Of a stretch of 64,000 bases of DNA, positions 44,346 to 57,600 are shown one piece after another (position 1 is the stretch's first letter; every line of letters begins with the position of its first letter). The stretch is from the NCBI RefSeq assembly GCF_018139145.2, contig NC_059477.1:28127502-28191501 (forward strand), given 5' to 3'. The DNA comes from Gymnogyps californianus. Lineage: Eukaryota > Chordata > Aves > Accipitriformes > Cathartidae. The position numbers and the translations under genes are program-made. The notes under the pieces are model-generated. The model saw nothing but the letters and a program-made list of their open reading frames with translations. It was not told where the DNA came from and did not search any database.

Positions 44346-47239
44346 TTTATAGCAAGTTTGGTCTATGAGGTCCTGTGAACTTATTCACCCCCTGTACTTT
44401 ATTGAGAGGCCCCCAGTAACTGCAGTGCAGAACTTCACTGGAGCAGAACCTCCATTTCATGTTTGTACAAGTAGCCTGGATTTTTTTATTCTCTAATCCA
44501 ATTTGAAATAGACTACAAGGAGAATTGAAGAGCAGGACTGGTATCAGATGGTCATAGCTATAGGGAGATAAGTTTGGATCTCAGTTATGTACGTGTAAAA
44601 ACAATTCATTTTTCTAGAGTTATCATGGTGCAAGAATAGAATTAAATTAAGATAATTAAAATTAAAACAACCTCATTGTGAACTAATACTTGTGAACTAA
44701 ACTACCCACCAGTTTCAGGGGGATTACAGAGGTGTCCTAGGAGATAGAATGTAACTATTTGTTCCTGGGACAGCAGGGCAATTTTCCCCCAGCCATCTGC
44801 ACCCAATTATTTATTTGTATTACACTTCTTTTTTCCTTTCTATTTTATTGTATTTGAGCATATTTTATTTTTTTTGATTTGGGTAGCAGTGATCAATCTC
44901 TTAAAATAAAAAGCAACAAAGACAAAACACAAAAAAGAAATTAAACAAAAGACATGATAGTTTGGAAGATCCTTCTCATGTTGAATGTTGAAGACTCATC
45001 AACATTCAAAACTAAATATTTGCAAAATATCTTATCATCTGTGCTTGTCAATGGCAAATGTGATATGCAAGTTAAAACAGAATCCTGTTCTTTATGAATT
45101 TTCAGTTTTAAGTACAGAAAAGACATGATAAAAGGAATAATGAACTAAGAAAGAGCTGGAAAGAATTTAGATTAAAAGATAAATAGCCCTTCTGCTAAAT
45201 TATGTCTGACTCCCAGGGAAGAAAGGTTTGATGCTTCATAAATGATGACATGGCACTGAACAAAACTTTCACGAAGGCATTTTACCTAAATAATTACTTG
45301 TTACCAAATAGTGTGGGAGTTGGGTGATTGGAGGACTTAATGAGACGTTTTTGTGTGACTCTCCTTAACTGTATGTGGCAGTCAGGTTGTACAATTCATT
45401 TCAATAATGCACACTGTAGGCTAATAACAGACAGTGCTATTCCCAATTAAGGTCACAATTCCTGCTAAGTTGGCAGGTAATACCAGGGCTGAAAGTCTGA
45501 AGGGATAAAATTCTGGGGAGAAATGCTCTTGTATGTGGATGTTGCGAACGCCTGATAGATCATCGAGTCATGGAGGAAGATTTAGGGTACACAAACGTGT
45601 TAACTCGAAGTCCAATCTTGCCCCCAGGACTAGATTAATTTACCATCCATAGTGAACCCTCACACTCGCATCCTGACATGAACACAAAGCTGATGGACAG
45701 CTTAGCACATCAGCCTGTCTATAGTCTCATGTATGTGGTAAGGACAGATCAGGCATAGATAAAGTCTACTTCACCCAACAAATGCTTGGGTCCTGTCCAT
45801 TCCTAAACACTGATGATGCTTGGATTGGGATTGTTTCACCTAACTTTAGATGTCTCCGTTTAAGCTACTCTTTTTATAGTCAACAGAGGGAAATAGAAGT
45901 TTTGGGGGATTTTCTTTAAGAGTTTTATTTTAGGATGAGATAAATAGCTTTTTCTTAGGTGCTTAGTTCAGATGAAGGCATTCACAAAGTGGATATCTAC
46001 ATTGAATCATGTGCTTTGAGCGTGAGGTATATAAGCAGGCCACAGTCAGGAATGCAGGTGAAAAGCATGTGGGTCACAAAGCTTGTTTTGTTAAAGCCTT
46101 TCTCTTCCCATGTAAATGTTGTCTTAATGGCTGGAAGCCTGAGGGCATGGCTCAAATCCCTACTGGGAAAAGTGCAGACTTCGGAGTCCACGGCTGTGGG
46201 AAATGGTCCTGGTCTTTCATCAGGATTGCTAAGAAAATGTTGTCACTTGCTGTCTGAGACTACTGGTCCTCTCTCACGTCTGGACTTGCTATTACACAGC
46301 AAAAATTGAGTAACTGGTAACTCAGTATAACTTTTCATTGCTGAGTGATGCAGCTGCTCCCTAACAGTCCACCTTATTTACCTGCTCGTTCACTTTACCA
46401 GAGAGACCAACAGAGAGGGTCTGCAACAAACCAGCAGTATTTTGAAGCTGAAAAATGAGCACATGCCTGGACAGATTTGGTCCTTCTTCCATCAAGTGCT
46501 GCACTTAATGCTCCTTAGACTCCCTCTCTTTGGGGGTATAGCACCTAGCATCCCCGGACTGTACTTGAGAGCTCCTACCTCCACCGCACACCACACAGAT
46601 CTTGCTTGATCTGATGGTATTAACCAGTTATTACCATGTTGGGTTTGTATACTCAGACAAGAAATCTGCTGGGTTGGAAAATATTCACTTCGACATTTCT
46701 TTAAATCACAGCCTGATTTTTTATCTCCTTTTTGAGCTTCACTGATTGCATTTGCTGTCACTTTAGGTGTTAAAAATAGAGCTTCATGTGAACTCTCTTC
46801 AAGCCTCTCTCTAGTGATTACGTTACACACTTGTGCACTCTACTTACTGTAAGTCAACTGGAGCTGAACTGAGCTACATCCCAGGCAGAACTCATTCAGA
46901 GTTTCATTGGAATAAAAATTGATTAAGAAAAATGAAGAACCAGCCCCAGCTTAATAACAGCAGGACTAACTAGTCTTCAGTGGACTTGAATGTAAATTTT
47001 TTCAGTGGAAACATTTCCAAAAGAACTACACTCAGCAGTCTTTAGTTATGTGAGAAGATTTCTTCCTTGAATTATTTTAAACTAAAGTAAGAATAATGTA
47101 AATCATTAAAGCAATGTGTATTTAGAATTTGCTAGTTTGTAAAGGAACTGTGTCTCTACTATGCAGCTGAGTTTTACAGGTTTACTCAATGGTCCACTTT
47201 TATTGACTGCAATGAGTTTTCAGGGCAAAAACCATCCAG
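44346..47239. other. unique non-coding sequence, no gene
   Basis: About 2.9 kb between two antisense CR1 pieces, with no recognisable element or exon. Frames of about 115 codons (45959-46309 plus, 46492-46830 minus) have no domain. Confidence 0.6.
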
Positions 47240-47870
47240 TAGATGAGTGGTCGAACCGTGGATTTATAGAGGCAGAGTCACATTTTCTGCTTCGCTTATT
47301 ATTCTTGTCCTAACAATGCTTAACATTTGATTTGCATTTTTCAACAACTACCAAGCACTGAGCAGATGTTTTCATGGGACTATTTGTCATAACTTCAAAG
47401 TATTGCTCCTGAATGGTAATGGTCAGCTCAAGGTTCATAATTTTTTATGTGGTGAGGATTGTTTTTCCCCACATGCACCATTTTATATTTTTTTAATATT
47501 TATTTACATTGACTTTCACCTATCATTTTAATATTCAGTCACTTAATTTTCTAAAGTTCCTCTGTAATTTTTCACAATCTGTTTTCCTCCCTGTTACCTT
47601 GGATAACTCATGTCATCAGCAAACTCTTGTTATTTCATGCTTGTCTCCTTTTCCACACAATTTATGAATATGTTTATCAGCATACCTCTTAGCACAGATC
47701 TTTGTGGAACTCCACTGCTGACTTCCATCCCTTGTGAGAATTCCTCATTTACTACTACACTTTGTTTCTCTTTTTTTAAACAATTTTTTTTTCTCTCTTT
47801 CCCTCTTACATTGGTTAGGTTTCCTGAAAGTGTCCAATCTGATCACCCCCATCTACATGCTCTTGCACTT
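47240..47870 (-). mobile_element. ancient CR1 (L3-type) LINE fragment, antisense
   Basis: Plus-strand landmarks in the order of the antisense amniote CR1/L3 consensus: TTATTATTCTTGTCCTAACA, ATTTGATTTGCATTTTTCAA, GATGTTTTCATGGGACTATT, ATGCACCATTTTATATT, TTGACTTTCACCTATCATTT, TTTCTAAAGTTCCTCTGTAA, CATGTCATCAGCAAACTC, CACAATTTATGAATATGTTT and TTTGTGGAACTCCACTGCTG. The last three correspond to the hallmark TGTATCATCTGCAAAC, ATCATTTATGAATATGTT and GGGGGACACCACT segments. Very old copy. The 153-codon plus-strand frame at 47610-48071 runs antisense to it and is an artefact. Confidence 0.8.
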
Positions 47871-50800
47871 TTTCCAAGAATATTAACGGAGAGAAAGAAG
47901 CAACTTTACAGTGTGATTCCTCCTACCAGTGTTGTACCACTGCCTCAAAATAAATTCCCTCTGGAAATATACTTTTCTTCCTGCTTTGATTGTGGTGGGA
48001 GCCTTCATGGTCAACCAAGGAGAGATGCTGAATATTCAGGGAGCTGTGATGAACCCCATCCTAATCTTTAAAAGTCAAAAGCTTCAGATGGTGAAAAATT
48101 ATAAATTCTAGGAAAGGCCAAAGCCTATCCCTCTCCAGATCCTGTTGAAATATGCAAGAAAATTTGATTCTATGAAGTACTAAACAAGGACAGAATATTT
48201 TCATTCTTTTGACAGGAAACTTCTTTTTGAGACAGTGAAATGAAGATACTCGCTTTCAGAGAAAATTTAGAGGTCTCTTGTAGGTTCATTCTTGTATTTT
48301 TCTCAATATTTGTTGACCTGGTTTGCAGCTGAAAACGTTGGGTCTTTTATCTTTTGATCAAAACTTGAATTTTTCCATATAAATTATGACAGAAATAATT
48401 TCTAGGGGTGCAGATGGCAGAGAGATTTCATATACATTTTTCTAGGTGAGAGGAAAACTAGAAGTAATTTCCTCAAACCTGTAAGTTAAGGGATTTATCT
48501 CTGTTTCAAAATTCTGTTCATTTAACGTTGGTCTTATACTAATTGTACTAGTCCTTATACTCAGTTTCTTGCCACTTTTTACAAGAATCAAGGAGATGTG
48601 TTGGCCACTTGTGACATCAAAGAAAATACATTTCCAAATACAAAAACTATTTTGAAAGGAAAAATTGAAAATTCACTGAAGTAGACATATTTCTGCATGG
48701 GTAGAAATTTTGTATGGCATTTCAAAACCATTTTGTAGTGGAAAGACACATGTTCCATGACTTCAGCTTGCTTGAGATGGTAACTAATAGGCAGAGAAAG
48801 AAAAAAAGCAGGGAACTCTTGGAAGTCAATGGACTCCAGTGATTATTTGCAAAGCTCTGTGGGGTATTGAGGCAATTGATTTCCACTAACAGTCATAGAT
48901 ACTGGTCATTCAGCTCCAAGAGACAGTTTGGGAAGTCTCAGCCCTGCTGTAAAGTGTGACATTGTAAATATTTGCCTGAATATATCAGTAGCTCTTTATA
49001 TTCAGAGGATCTGGAGAAAGCCCCTGAAGAGAGATTAAAAGGCTGGAGGATTTAGAGCCTCATAGCAGTATCAAGGACTATCAAAGCATCTCTGAGCTGT
49101 CTGTGCGGGAGAGCAGAATTGTGTCAGGCCATCCCTGTCTCTGGGAGGGAGATTGGTCAAATCTCTTTGTGGGGAAGGGGAGCACAGTCTCCGTTTGGAT
49201 TATACCCAGCAGAAGACAGTTTAGCTCCTTCCTAAAGAGGAGCTTTAAAAGATTTCATCTGAGAATCAGTTAGCTCAGAAAAAGTCATATTACAATTGAG
49301 GACAATTAACATCTAAGGAGAAGTGTGTGGAGTTCATGCTCAGTTTATGCTTCTCCATCTGGGAGGTCTCTTCTGTGCTCTCGCTGCCAGTTCCCATTAG
49401 CTTGGATTACACTTCCATGTGTATGATAATACGCTTCCATGATAAAGCATCCATGCAAGCAAAAGCTAATTACTTGAAGAGCAGCAAATCCAAGGGAGAC
49501 TCCCAAGGATGCTCTGATACTTTATCTGGTGCCTACTCCAGAAACACTGGAGTAACAGTCAAGCCATGTTAAGAACTTTAAATAAGTACATTTTTCAGAT
49601 GAGATGAGCAGTTTTACAAAGCACATGTGGGACACCAGCGTGATTGCTGTAACAAAGTGGAAAGCTAGGCTGAGACCACTGCGAGTTACTCCTGAGCTCT
49701 CAGGATCTCTGCACCTCCAGTATAGGTCCTCCTTCCATTCTCAAGATCAGTTAACCTCCCTTCCTGAAAAACCCACTAAAGTGTAGTAAAAGGGGCTGAA
49801 AATGCCATGTATTTCTCTTCACACAATCTCTTTCCACTTCTCCAGTCCTGGGAGAGGTATTTGGCCCTTGAGAGGATCCTATACAGATGTCCTCATGCTC
49901 ATGAAATGGTGGATCTCTTGTCTTTGAGAAACACATCTAGATTTCAGTTTAGGACTAAGGTACAAGGCTCCTTAGTGGCCCCGTGATCCCTATTTTCTTT
50001 CTATTATAATCAGGCCATGCTGATCAGATAGTCTGCATTCAAGTTCAATGTCTTAATTCCAATGTCATGCTCTCGTAAGTGTTCGTGGAAGAGGAATGCT
50101 CTGAGTGAAGTCGTCCCAAATCTATCCTCCTGAAGTTATGGCTGTTGTGTGCCAAGGGCTGCTGCTTCTCACCAACTGGGCCAGGCAATTGAGGGAACTC
50201 TTTGCCCACTCAATCCTTTTTTTGTAAATAAGGTGGGCATGGCAAGTCCTATGGTATGGCAAATACTTAATACAAATCACTACAGCAAAGCACAATTAGA
50301 GTCACACACTGCGTCAGCAGTCACCGAATGTGTGATTTCACTCTCAGTAACTACTGAAGATGTTTGATTAAGTCAACATCTGCTACAAATATGCAAGCCA
50401 CAGTTAAGTGAGATTTGATTAGATTGAATGCATCTCTGTAGAAGAATCTGGGTTATTGTGTTGTTTCTCATGTCCTTCTATTGTACCTTGATGTTGTGCT
50501 GTTCCTTGATGTTGTAGATTCAGGATTCTCTTTCTTTTACTATTTCTCTGCTCCCCTGCCCCCCATAGTCACTCCTTACAGACTCCTAGGCACTATGCAG
50601 AATGATTACTTCCATTCAGTCAGAAGCTTTCTTAAGTTTCTTTCCATCTACTTGCTGCAGTTTTCAAAATGCCTCAGCCTAGTTCAGTTTTCAGTTTACA
50701 CAATATAAGTTAGGTTACATGCAAATAACGCAGTCTTTGTTTTAAGGCCAGCTTTTACTAATTTCCTTGCTTGGCAAATGCCTGGCTGGTCTGTTTTGTG

Positions 50801-53800
50801 ACCTGCAACATTGTTTGATACAACACCTCCCACTAGTTAAGTAAAAGGTGCATTTGCAGCTTTTGATGTGCTGCCAAAGGCTTTTAGTCATCCCTTTCTT
50901 ACAGTCTCACCTGAAAAGCTCTGTATACATTGCCCACCCCTCCAGGGTCTGGGGTTAGGTGGAGCACTGTGGTAGCTGGAGCTGATGCTATTCCTTCCTC
51001 ACAACTGAAGAGACAGGCCCTTTGCACTATCTCTTTCATATCCAGAGAGTGACAGATGTTGTCCACAGTCGCAGTTCTTATTCTTTCTTGAGAAACACTG
51101 GACCACGCTGCCTTTCTTTGCAGCGATCTCCCACCTTTCAGAACCGCCGGCCCTTCCTTGCTCTGCCTCTGGGATTTCTCCAGGGCCCAGTCACCCACTT
51201 CTTGATGGGCCAGAAATGGCTAATAAAAAAGGATACTATTGAGATTACTGATGACTAAAAGGTATTAAATAAAACTGTATGTAAATATGATATTTTAGTA
51301 TGTAAAAGATTGAATGAGAATGATTTTAAAATGTTCTTTTAAAGTTTTTTTTTTTTCCCAACCAAAACACTCAAAATTCTTCACTTTTGGCAGTCATAAA
51401 GACAATAAACAAAGTTTTGTAGTTTTTAATATGTGGAAAACTCAAGACATTTTTAATGAAAAAGATTTCTAAAGGTAGTCAACATTTTTCATAAAGGGCA
51501 AATATTTGATTCACTTTGTGAACACAAAATGTTGTTGAATTTCAGTTTTGCTGGTTCTATTCTGAATATAAGACTGATCTTATTTTCCAACCTATTATAG
51601 AGCCTGGCTGGAAAATTAAACTGTATTTTGGAGAGAGATTTGAAGATGACCATGTGCATCTCTTGTGATGTGCTGTTCCATGCCAATACAATAATTTATA
51701 CAATATTCTATTATATAAAGGCTTTAGTGGAGCTACTCCTGGGAAAGTAAAAACGTGTCCTATAAGAATTATCTGGAACTGTCTCTTCTCCTTACTCTGT
51801 CTCCTCCTGGGAAAATGAAGATGAAGAAGTGACAACAGAGAGAAGGAGGAGATCTGCAGCTGCTGTTAATGACTGATGACTAATTATTACTCTTAGAAAT
51901 GGCACAGAACAGATATACTTAGATGTGTATTCGCATCTGACTTGTTTGCCTGACAGATTCCTTCTTCCTGAGATTCATGTTGTGCTTTTTTTTTTTTTAA
52001 TTGGAAGGAGCTAATTAACACAAAAGTCACTAAAATGACTTCTTGGTTGCTTCATTAATAGTCTTTGGATTAAGTACCATAGCCTCTAGACCCTGGACAG
52101 TCGTCTGGGATAGGAACTGAGCTCTGTTGCTTAATCCCTTCTCCACTATACATGTAAGTAACAGAATAGCATAAGATTCTTTCTGAGCCAACTCTTTTTA
52201 AAAAAATCATTAGGATATTTATTCACTGCTTATAAAATCAAGTGTAGCTTTTGAACCAAAATTTATCCTTCTGAGTAAGCAGCAGGGGACAGAAGAGTTC
52301 AGTGGTGGGAGTTCTGTTTCTCCCTTGAAATCTAACCCGATGGGTAAATCCTGAACCTGAGCTGACTCAAGGCAGTGACACAGAATTGCTTTTTCCTTCC
52401 CTGAAGGATGAGGGAGTGCAATTGAGCTTGCTTATGAGAAGGGTAAATGGCAAAGCTGGGACAAAGTGATGCGGGGAAGCCCTAGAAACCTGGGTTTACA
52501 GATCATCTTGCCACTGGGAGGGCTTGGGATGGTGCTCATCCCAGACCTCCAGGAGGGACAGCAGCCCCTGCCTACTGCCTCCTTAGAGCTGTGGTACAGC
52601 CAAGCAAGTTGTGGGGCTAGTGCTGCTTTGTTGTGGTGAGCACTGTTTGCAGTGAGCTGCCTCAAGTACTGACCATGTGATGTGTTGGTTTCTATGAAAT
52701 GGGTTGATCTGGGTGCAGTTCTCAGTGAAAGGGCCTCCACCTCACCACTGGTGCTCCTTCCATGCCTCTTTTGTCATTGCACTATCTTCTGAGCTCAGAG
52801 ATGGGGAGGCAGGCATGAGGGAACTAGACCTCTGATTCTCAGAGGAGGGAGCTATTCTCTGGCTGGGTTACAGTACTTCTGTTCCCAGACCCAGAAGAGC
52901 TGGGGGAACTAAGTTTGAGAAACAGCACAGCTGTTTCCACGAGCTCAAAAGAGCATTTGGTTTAGACCACTCTAGTCTAGTGAAATCCCTAAGGATGTCC
53001 CCAAATAAGGATGAGGCATAAACCTATGTTTCTTTGGAAAGAGAATAAGACATAATGTACTCCTCATGCAAAGGAATTTTTTTCTAGGAATCCATTCTTG
53101 GGATGGAAACTTTGAAGATGTAAGGAAAGCAGGCTTTTTGTGAACTCGTTTTTTTCCCTCATACAGATTGTGCCCTGGTGCTAATTATGTTGATAACAAG
53201 AAAAGTCACAGGCCAATTCAGCGTCCAATCTATTAGGGTGTACATCAGAAAGGTAATAACACCGCAGGTGAAACCTTTCAAGGGATGCACATGGAAAAAA
53301 GTCCAGAGTTGGAACAAGATGTTGAGGGAAAAGGGTTAGGAGTGGTGGCGGTGACGGAAAGGAAGCGCGTCAGTCAGCTAAACGCAGCACGACATCTTAA
53401 GCAGCCTATTGATCTCCTATTCAGAATTCATGCAGGGCAACTCCTTGTCATAAAACATTCAGCAGCCAAAATCAATAAGAGATGTGGAGCACTGAATCTC
53501 GCTGCTTCAAAGTCATCCTTGAAAACAACAACAAAAAAATCACTGCTACTCAAATGTCACCAGTGCACCAGCTTGGTTTGGACCCAGCTCAGCAATTTCA
53601 ATAATAAAAGTTTGGTTTCTGTTTTTCCAAGGGGGATTCCAGCTGGAAAGTGACAGGAACTGGATTCAGCTGTCTGACAGGGAATCTATATTCTGCCCCT
53701 CTCTGTTTACAAAGGAGATTCAAGGAGAAAGATAAACCTAGATAACATGAAACATTTGCTGAGGTAGAGCTTGTCTTGTGCTGTGAATCTGCCAACATTT

Positions 53801-54244
53801 AGCAGTTCCCTGGATAAGATCACATCCTCCAGCTGCATGGCAAAATGCAAGGGGACTAAGAAACACAGCACAAAAAGCTTAGATGATACTGTCTTTAGAG
53901 ATGTACCCTCCCTGATATGATATATGCCAAATTGCTCTTCAGCCGTTTCTTTGTCACCAATGTTCAAATATAACATCTAACTTAGAAAGGTCTGGCACTA
54001 GGTTTCAAAATTAACCGAGGTCAAAGTCAGTGGATTTTGTCTGTGGACCCTGTTCTCAGAGACACACGTGTTCTGTTCATCCAGAGGGAGGAATAACAAG
54101 TATGTGCATGTGCACAGCCTTAGCCTTCTCCATGGGAGGACCTGGAACAGAAGTTTCACATGGATATCAACATGTTACAGATCTGCCACCCTTTCCTCCC
54201 CTCTTTTGCACCATGTCGTCCTAGAAATCTAGAAGACACTGTTG
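47871..54244. other. unique non-coding sequence, no gene
   Basis: About 6.4 kb without a recognisable gene or young repeat. Short T runs occur at 51345-51356 and 51986-51998. The longest frame (53285-53653 plus, 122 codons) has no domain. A TAATTA-bearing stretch near 53170-53290 (GCTAATTATGTTGATAACAAG) has mild enhancer-like texture. Confidence 0.65.
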
Positions 54245-54615
54245 GAAAAGCTTTCCCTTGGTCGTTCAGTCCCATCTGCTGCCCCTGAACAGGAGTGGCT
54301 TGACCTGAACCATTCTTGGGAAATGCTTGTGTGACAGATGGGACAGGTGGCCTTACACAATTTTGTCCTGCTTCCCAGTGCTTCCCTATCCTTACATTGA
54401 GGAAGATTTTCCTAATACCCAGTCTAAACCTCCCTTGTTGCCCTTCAAGCTCAATAATTCCTGTTGTCTCTCAAGTGGATTCTGGAGAATAGATTGCCCA
54501 CTGAAGCTACCTTTTACATATTTGAATGCTGTTTTCATGTATCTCATTATTCTCTTCTAGACTAAACAATGCTAATTCTTTCAATCTCTCCTCTGAGGTC
54601 ATATTTCCCATATGT
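54245..54615 (-). mobile_element. ancient CR1 LINE 3' fragment, antisense
   Basis: Plus strand: GAGGAAGATTTTCCTAATAC, CCAGTCTAAACCTCCCTTG, CAAGCTCAATAATTCCTG, ATTCTCTTCTAGACTAAACA, ATGCTAATTCTTTCAATCTC and TCCTCTGAGGTCATATTTCC. These match, in order, the antisense CR1 landmarks TTCCTAATGTCCAACCTAAAC, CCATTGCTTCTTGTCC, TTCTCTTCTCCAGACTAAACA, ACCCAATTCTTTCAGTC and TTTCCTCATAGGTCATG. A good match for an old copy. The start is approximate. Confidence 0.75.
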
Positions 54616-57600
54616 TTGTGCTTCAGTAAAGGTCACCGGCATCTGACATAGTCCTATGGCACAAAAGATTAATTCTGCTCTTGCATGGCTCTGAGCCCAA
54701 TGATTACCATCACCTTATTCAGTGTGAAGGGGAGGATTGCTTTTAAAAGTCAACACAAAACCTGCATATTTGTTCCATTTCTAATAATTTCCAGAGTAAC
54801 TGATGCTGCTGTAGATGAATACCTTAGAAATGCACAAATTGGACAGCCAAACAAAGCGACAACCAGGGATTCAAGTGGGAATATGCAGCACTAACTGATG
54901 AGCTCAGAAAGCATCTGTTGTCACAACACCATCCCTCTGTGGCAGATAAAGCAGCACAGAAAAACCTGGAAGTGAAACCAATAAACATAGGCATCAATGA
55001 AAATTTTGCATTTGACTTCAATAGGACATGAATGGCTGTACTGTAGGAGATCTGTCTTGGGATGGTACCATGAGGTAGCTTGTTCTATAGTTATGTCTAC
55101 ACTGCACAGTGCCTGAGATGGCTATAAACAAAGAGCACAAATTGAAAAGCCATTGAGGAACAAAATCAGCTTGCTTATGTAAAGCTCCATATGATTGCAA
55201 ACAGCCTGTTTCTGATATCAAAACTAACCTGTTCAGAGCTCTGATGGCTCATCTATTACTTACATGTTGATTTTACTACCTGTGTTTACTAGGATAAAGG
55301 GTTAGTATTGTTTGGACAAGCAATGAACTGAACTTCTAGAACGCTTTACTAGTTAGTCTGGGAGCTTGGGTAAATATTTTGACAAACCACAGTTTCATTA
55401 AATATTTTTGCAATTCATTAAGCTGTTGATTCCCATTCCTATTCATAGGAAACATAGAGGGGGCTTGTATTCTGCATTCTTCTCTGCTTTTCTTTTCCAA
55501 GAATGCTGACTCTGTTTCTGACTGTTTCTGGAGGAAAGTTTCTAAAGGGTGTTCTTGTAGGTGACATTCTAATTTATGCTTCTGAAGGAGGCAGGGGGGA
55601 ATTAAGTGACATGATGGAAAGTTTGTTAAGTGTAATCAACAGCGAGGATAAATGCTGTTAGAGATTTCTGCATATTAATCTGGCTTGCTTTGAGCTTCTG
55701 CAGCACCTGTGAAAAAACCAAAGGTTATGGATTTGGAATCATAAGCTTTGCCTCTCTGACTTAGTGTAATATTATAGATCCTTAATCAATAAACTGATTG
55801 AGCTTAACTGGACTGATCTCCTGGACACACAGTGGGTAGTGTGGGTATTTCAATTCTGCACAGCACAGTGTAATGTTGTGTATAATCTGCCTGATTTACC
55901 ACTATGCTCCAGAATAGTATGACTTTGCTGTAGGTCCTGAGCCATCTCTGGCAGCCCTAGTGGATGTCTCAGATGGCACTACAGACCTACGCTTGGATAA
56001 CTGAAACTTACCTCTGTGGGATTCAGCTCCAGGTTAAGACCTCTAGATACAAATATTCAATGGTAAGTGTTTGCATGTGAGACAGGGACCGACTTCAGTT
56101 GCTTAAGCCAGAAACCTAGAGCCATTTGGGACATGGTACCATGTCTGAGATTCTGTATGGGGTAGGCAGTGGTGGCACAAGAACTGTGGGAGACCTGTGC
56201 CTGCCTCGACACCATGAAGTGTGGTTAGAAAGGAGTCTCAACAATAATTAGACACGTGTGCATTGGAGGTTTGGCAAGAAGTGGCTTTTCTGTCTAGCAG
56301 AAAAAGGGTGGAAACTGAGGACTGTTAAGCTCAGGACACTAGTGCTTGATTCTGGTGACTGGAGACATCTTAATTTACAGGATCATAATTTTTTTAGTAA
56401 TGACTTCTACATTTGTCCTGCGTCTTTGCTCTCACATAAATAATTTTCATCTTTTTCCTTTTCCTAGGTTTAGTTATTCTGTTTCAGACTATTTATCTTG
56501 TCTATCAGTTCTCTAAACCATTCATTAAAATTCTACTTTCTAAATCTTAAGTTATCAAGAATATGAAGAAAATATAATCATGCCTTCATGAAAAAAAATA
56601 TTTGCAAATAATAAATTGTCATTACCTGAAAGTGTCCCTGATCAGATATCAGGAGTCATGGTTGACCCTTAATGTTCAGACAAGAAATAAGTTCTTTTTC
56701 TAATTGTTAGGGCAAGTAGTCATGAAACTAAACTACCAAAGGTGACATTGGATTCTTCAGTGCTAGACATTATTAAGATGGAATATATTTTTGAAAGAGG
56801 CTTTCGTTTTCATCATATGTAAGCATATCTACAAAACTGTGAAGAGCTGTATGTCTAGTTAATAGAAGAGTCAGATTCAGCTTGGAATGAACACGTAGAG
56901 AAGCCAGGTCTTTCACAGTGATGTGAAAGAGGCATGTAATCATCAAATTGCCCATATCTAAGGAAGATGCAGTTTTCTGCTGACTGACCCTTTGGACTTT
57001 CCTCTATCCCCTATTCCTCTTTGTGGGAGTGTTCTCTGTGCTTACAATGCCGCCTGCAAGTTCAAGCAAGGACAGAGTAGGACTTTTTGCTGCTTACCAA
57101 TCTATTATTTGTTCCTGCCCCTAAAATTATCACCTCCCTGCACTCCTGGTCATTCGTGTACAAACTGTTTCCACTCTGAATGATCCACAGACCTTCAGTA
57201 AGCACAGGTGGATGCTGCCTCATGCCCTGGGCTCCGAATGATGTGTCCTGACAGACGCGTCCTTATTCTGGCCTGTCCCTCTTTGCAGGGAGTTTTTTGT
57301 CTTGGGCACTTGCATAAATGGAGAGACACCATTCAACCCTGTTTATGGTGAAAACATTTTGTCATCATGTGAGAAATAGTGCAAGTACTTGTTTTCAGAT
57401 AAAAGATCCTGCTCTGCTACCACAGAAGTTATCACAATCATTTACTCCCTGGACTAGGTTTACCAGGCATCAAACAACATATGCCTTTTGTTCTTCCATC
57501 AGTCCCCAAAGGATGAATAGTGACTGAGAAAAGACTCTGCTACTCTCACAAACTTTTCCGCTCCCTCTTATAGTCTTACAGGAAGCATCGATGTTATTTT

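Noticed and set aside
47610..48071. 153-codon plus-strand frame
   Set aside because: Mostly antisense to an ancient CR1 fragment; stop-free by chance.
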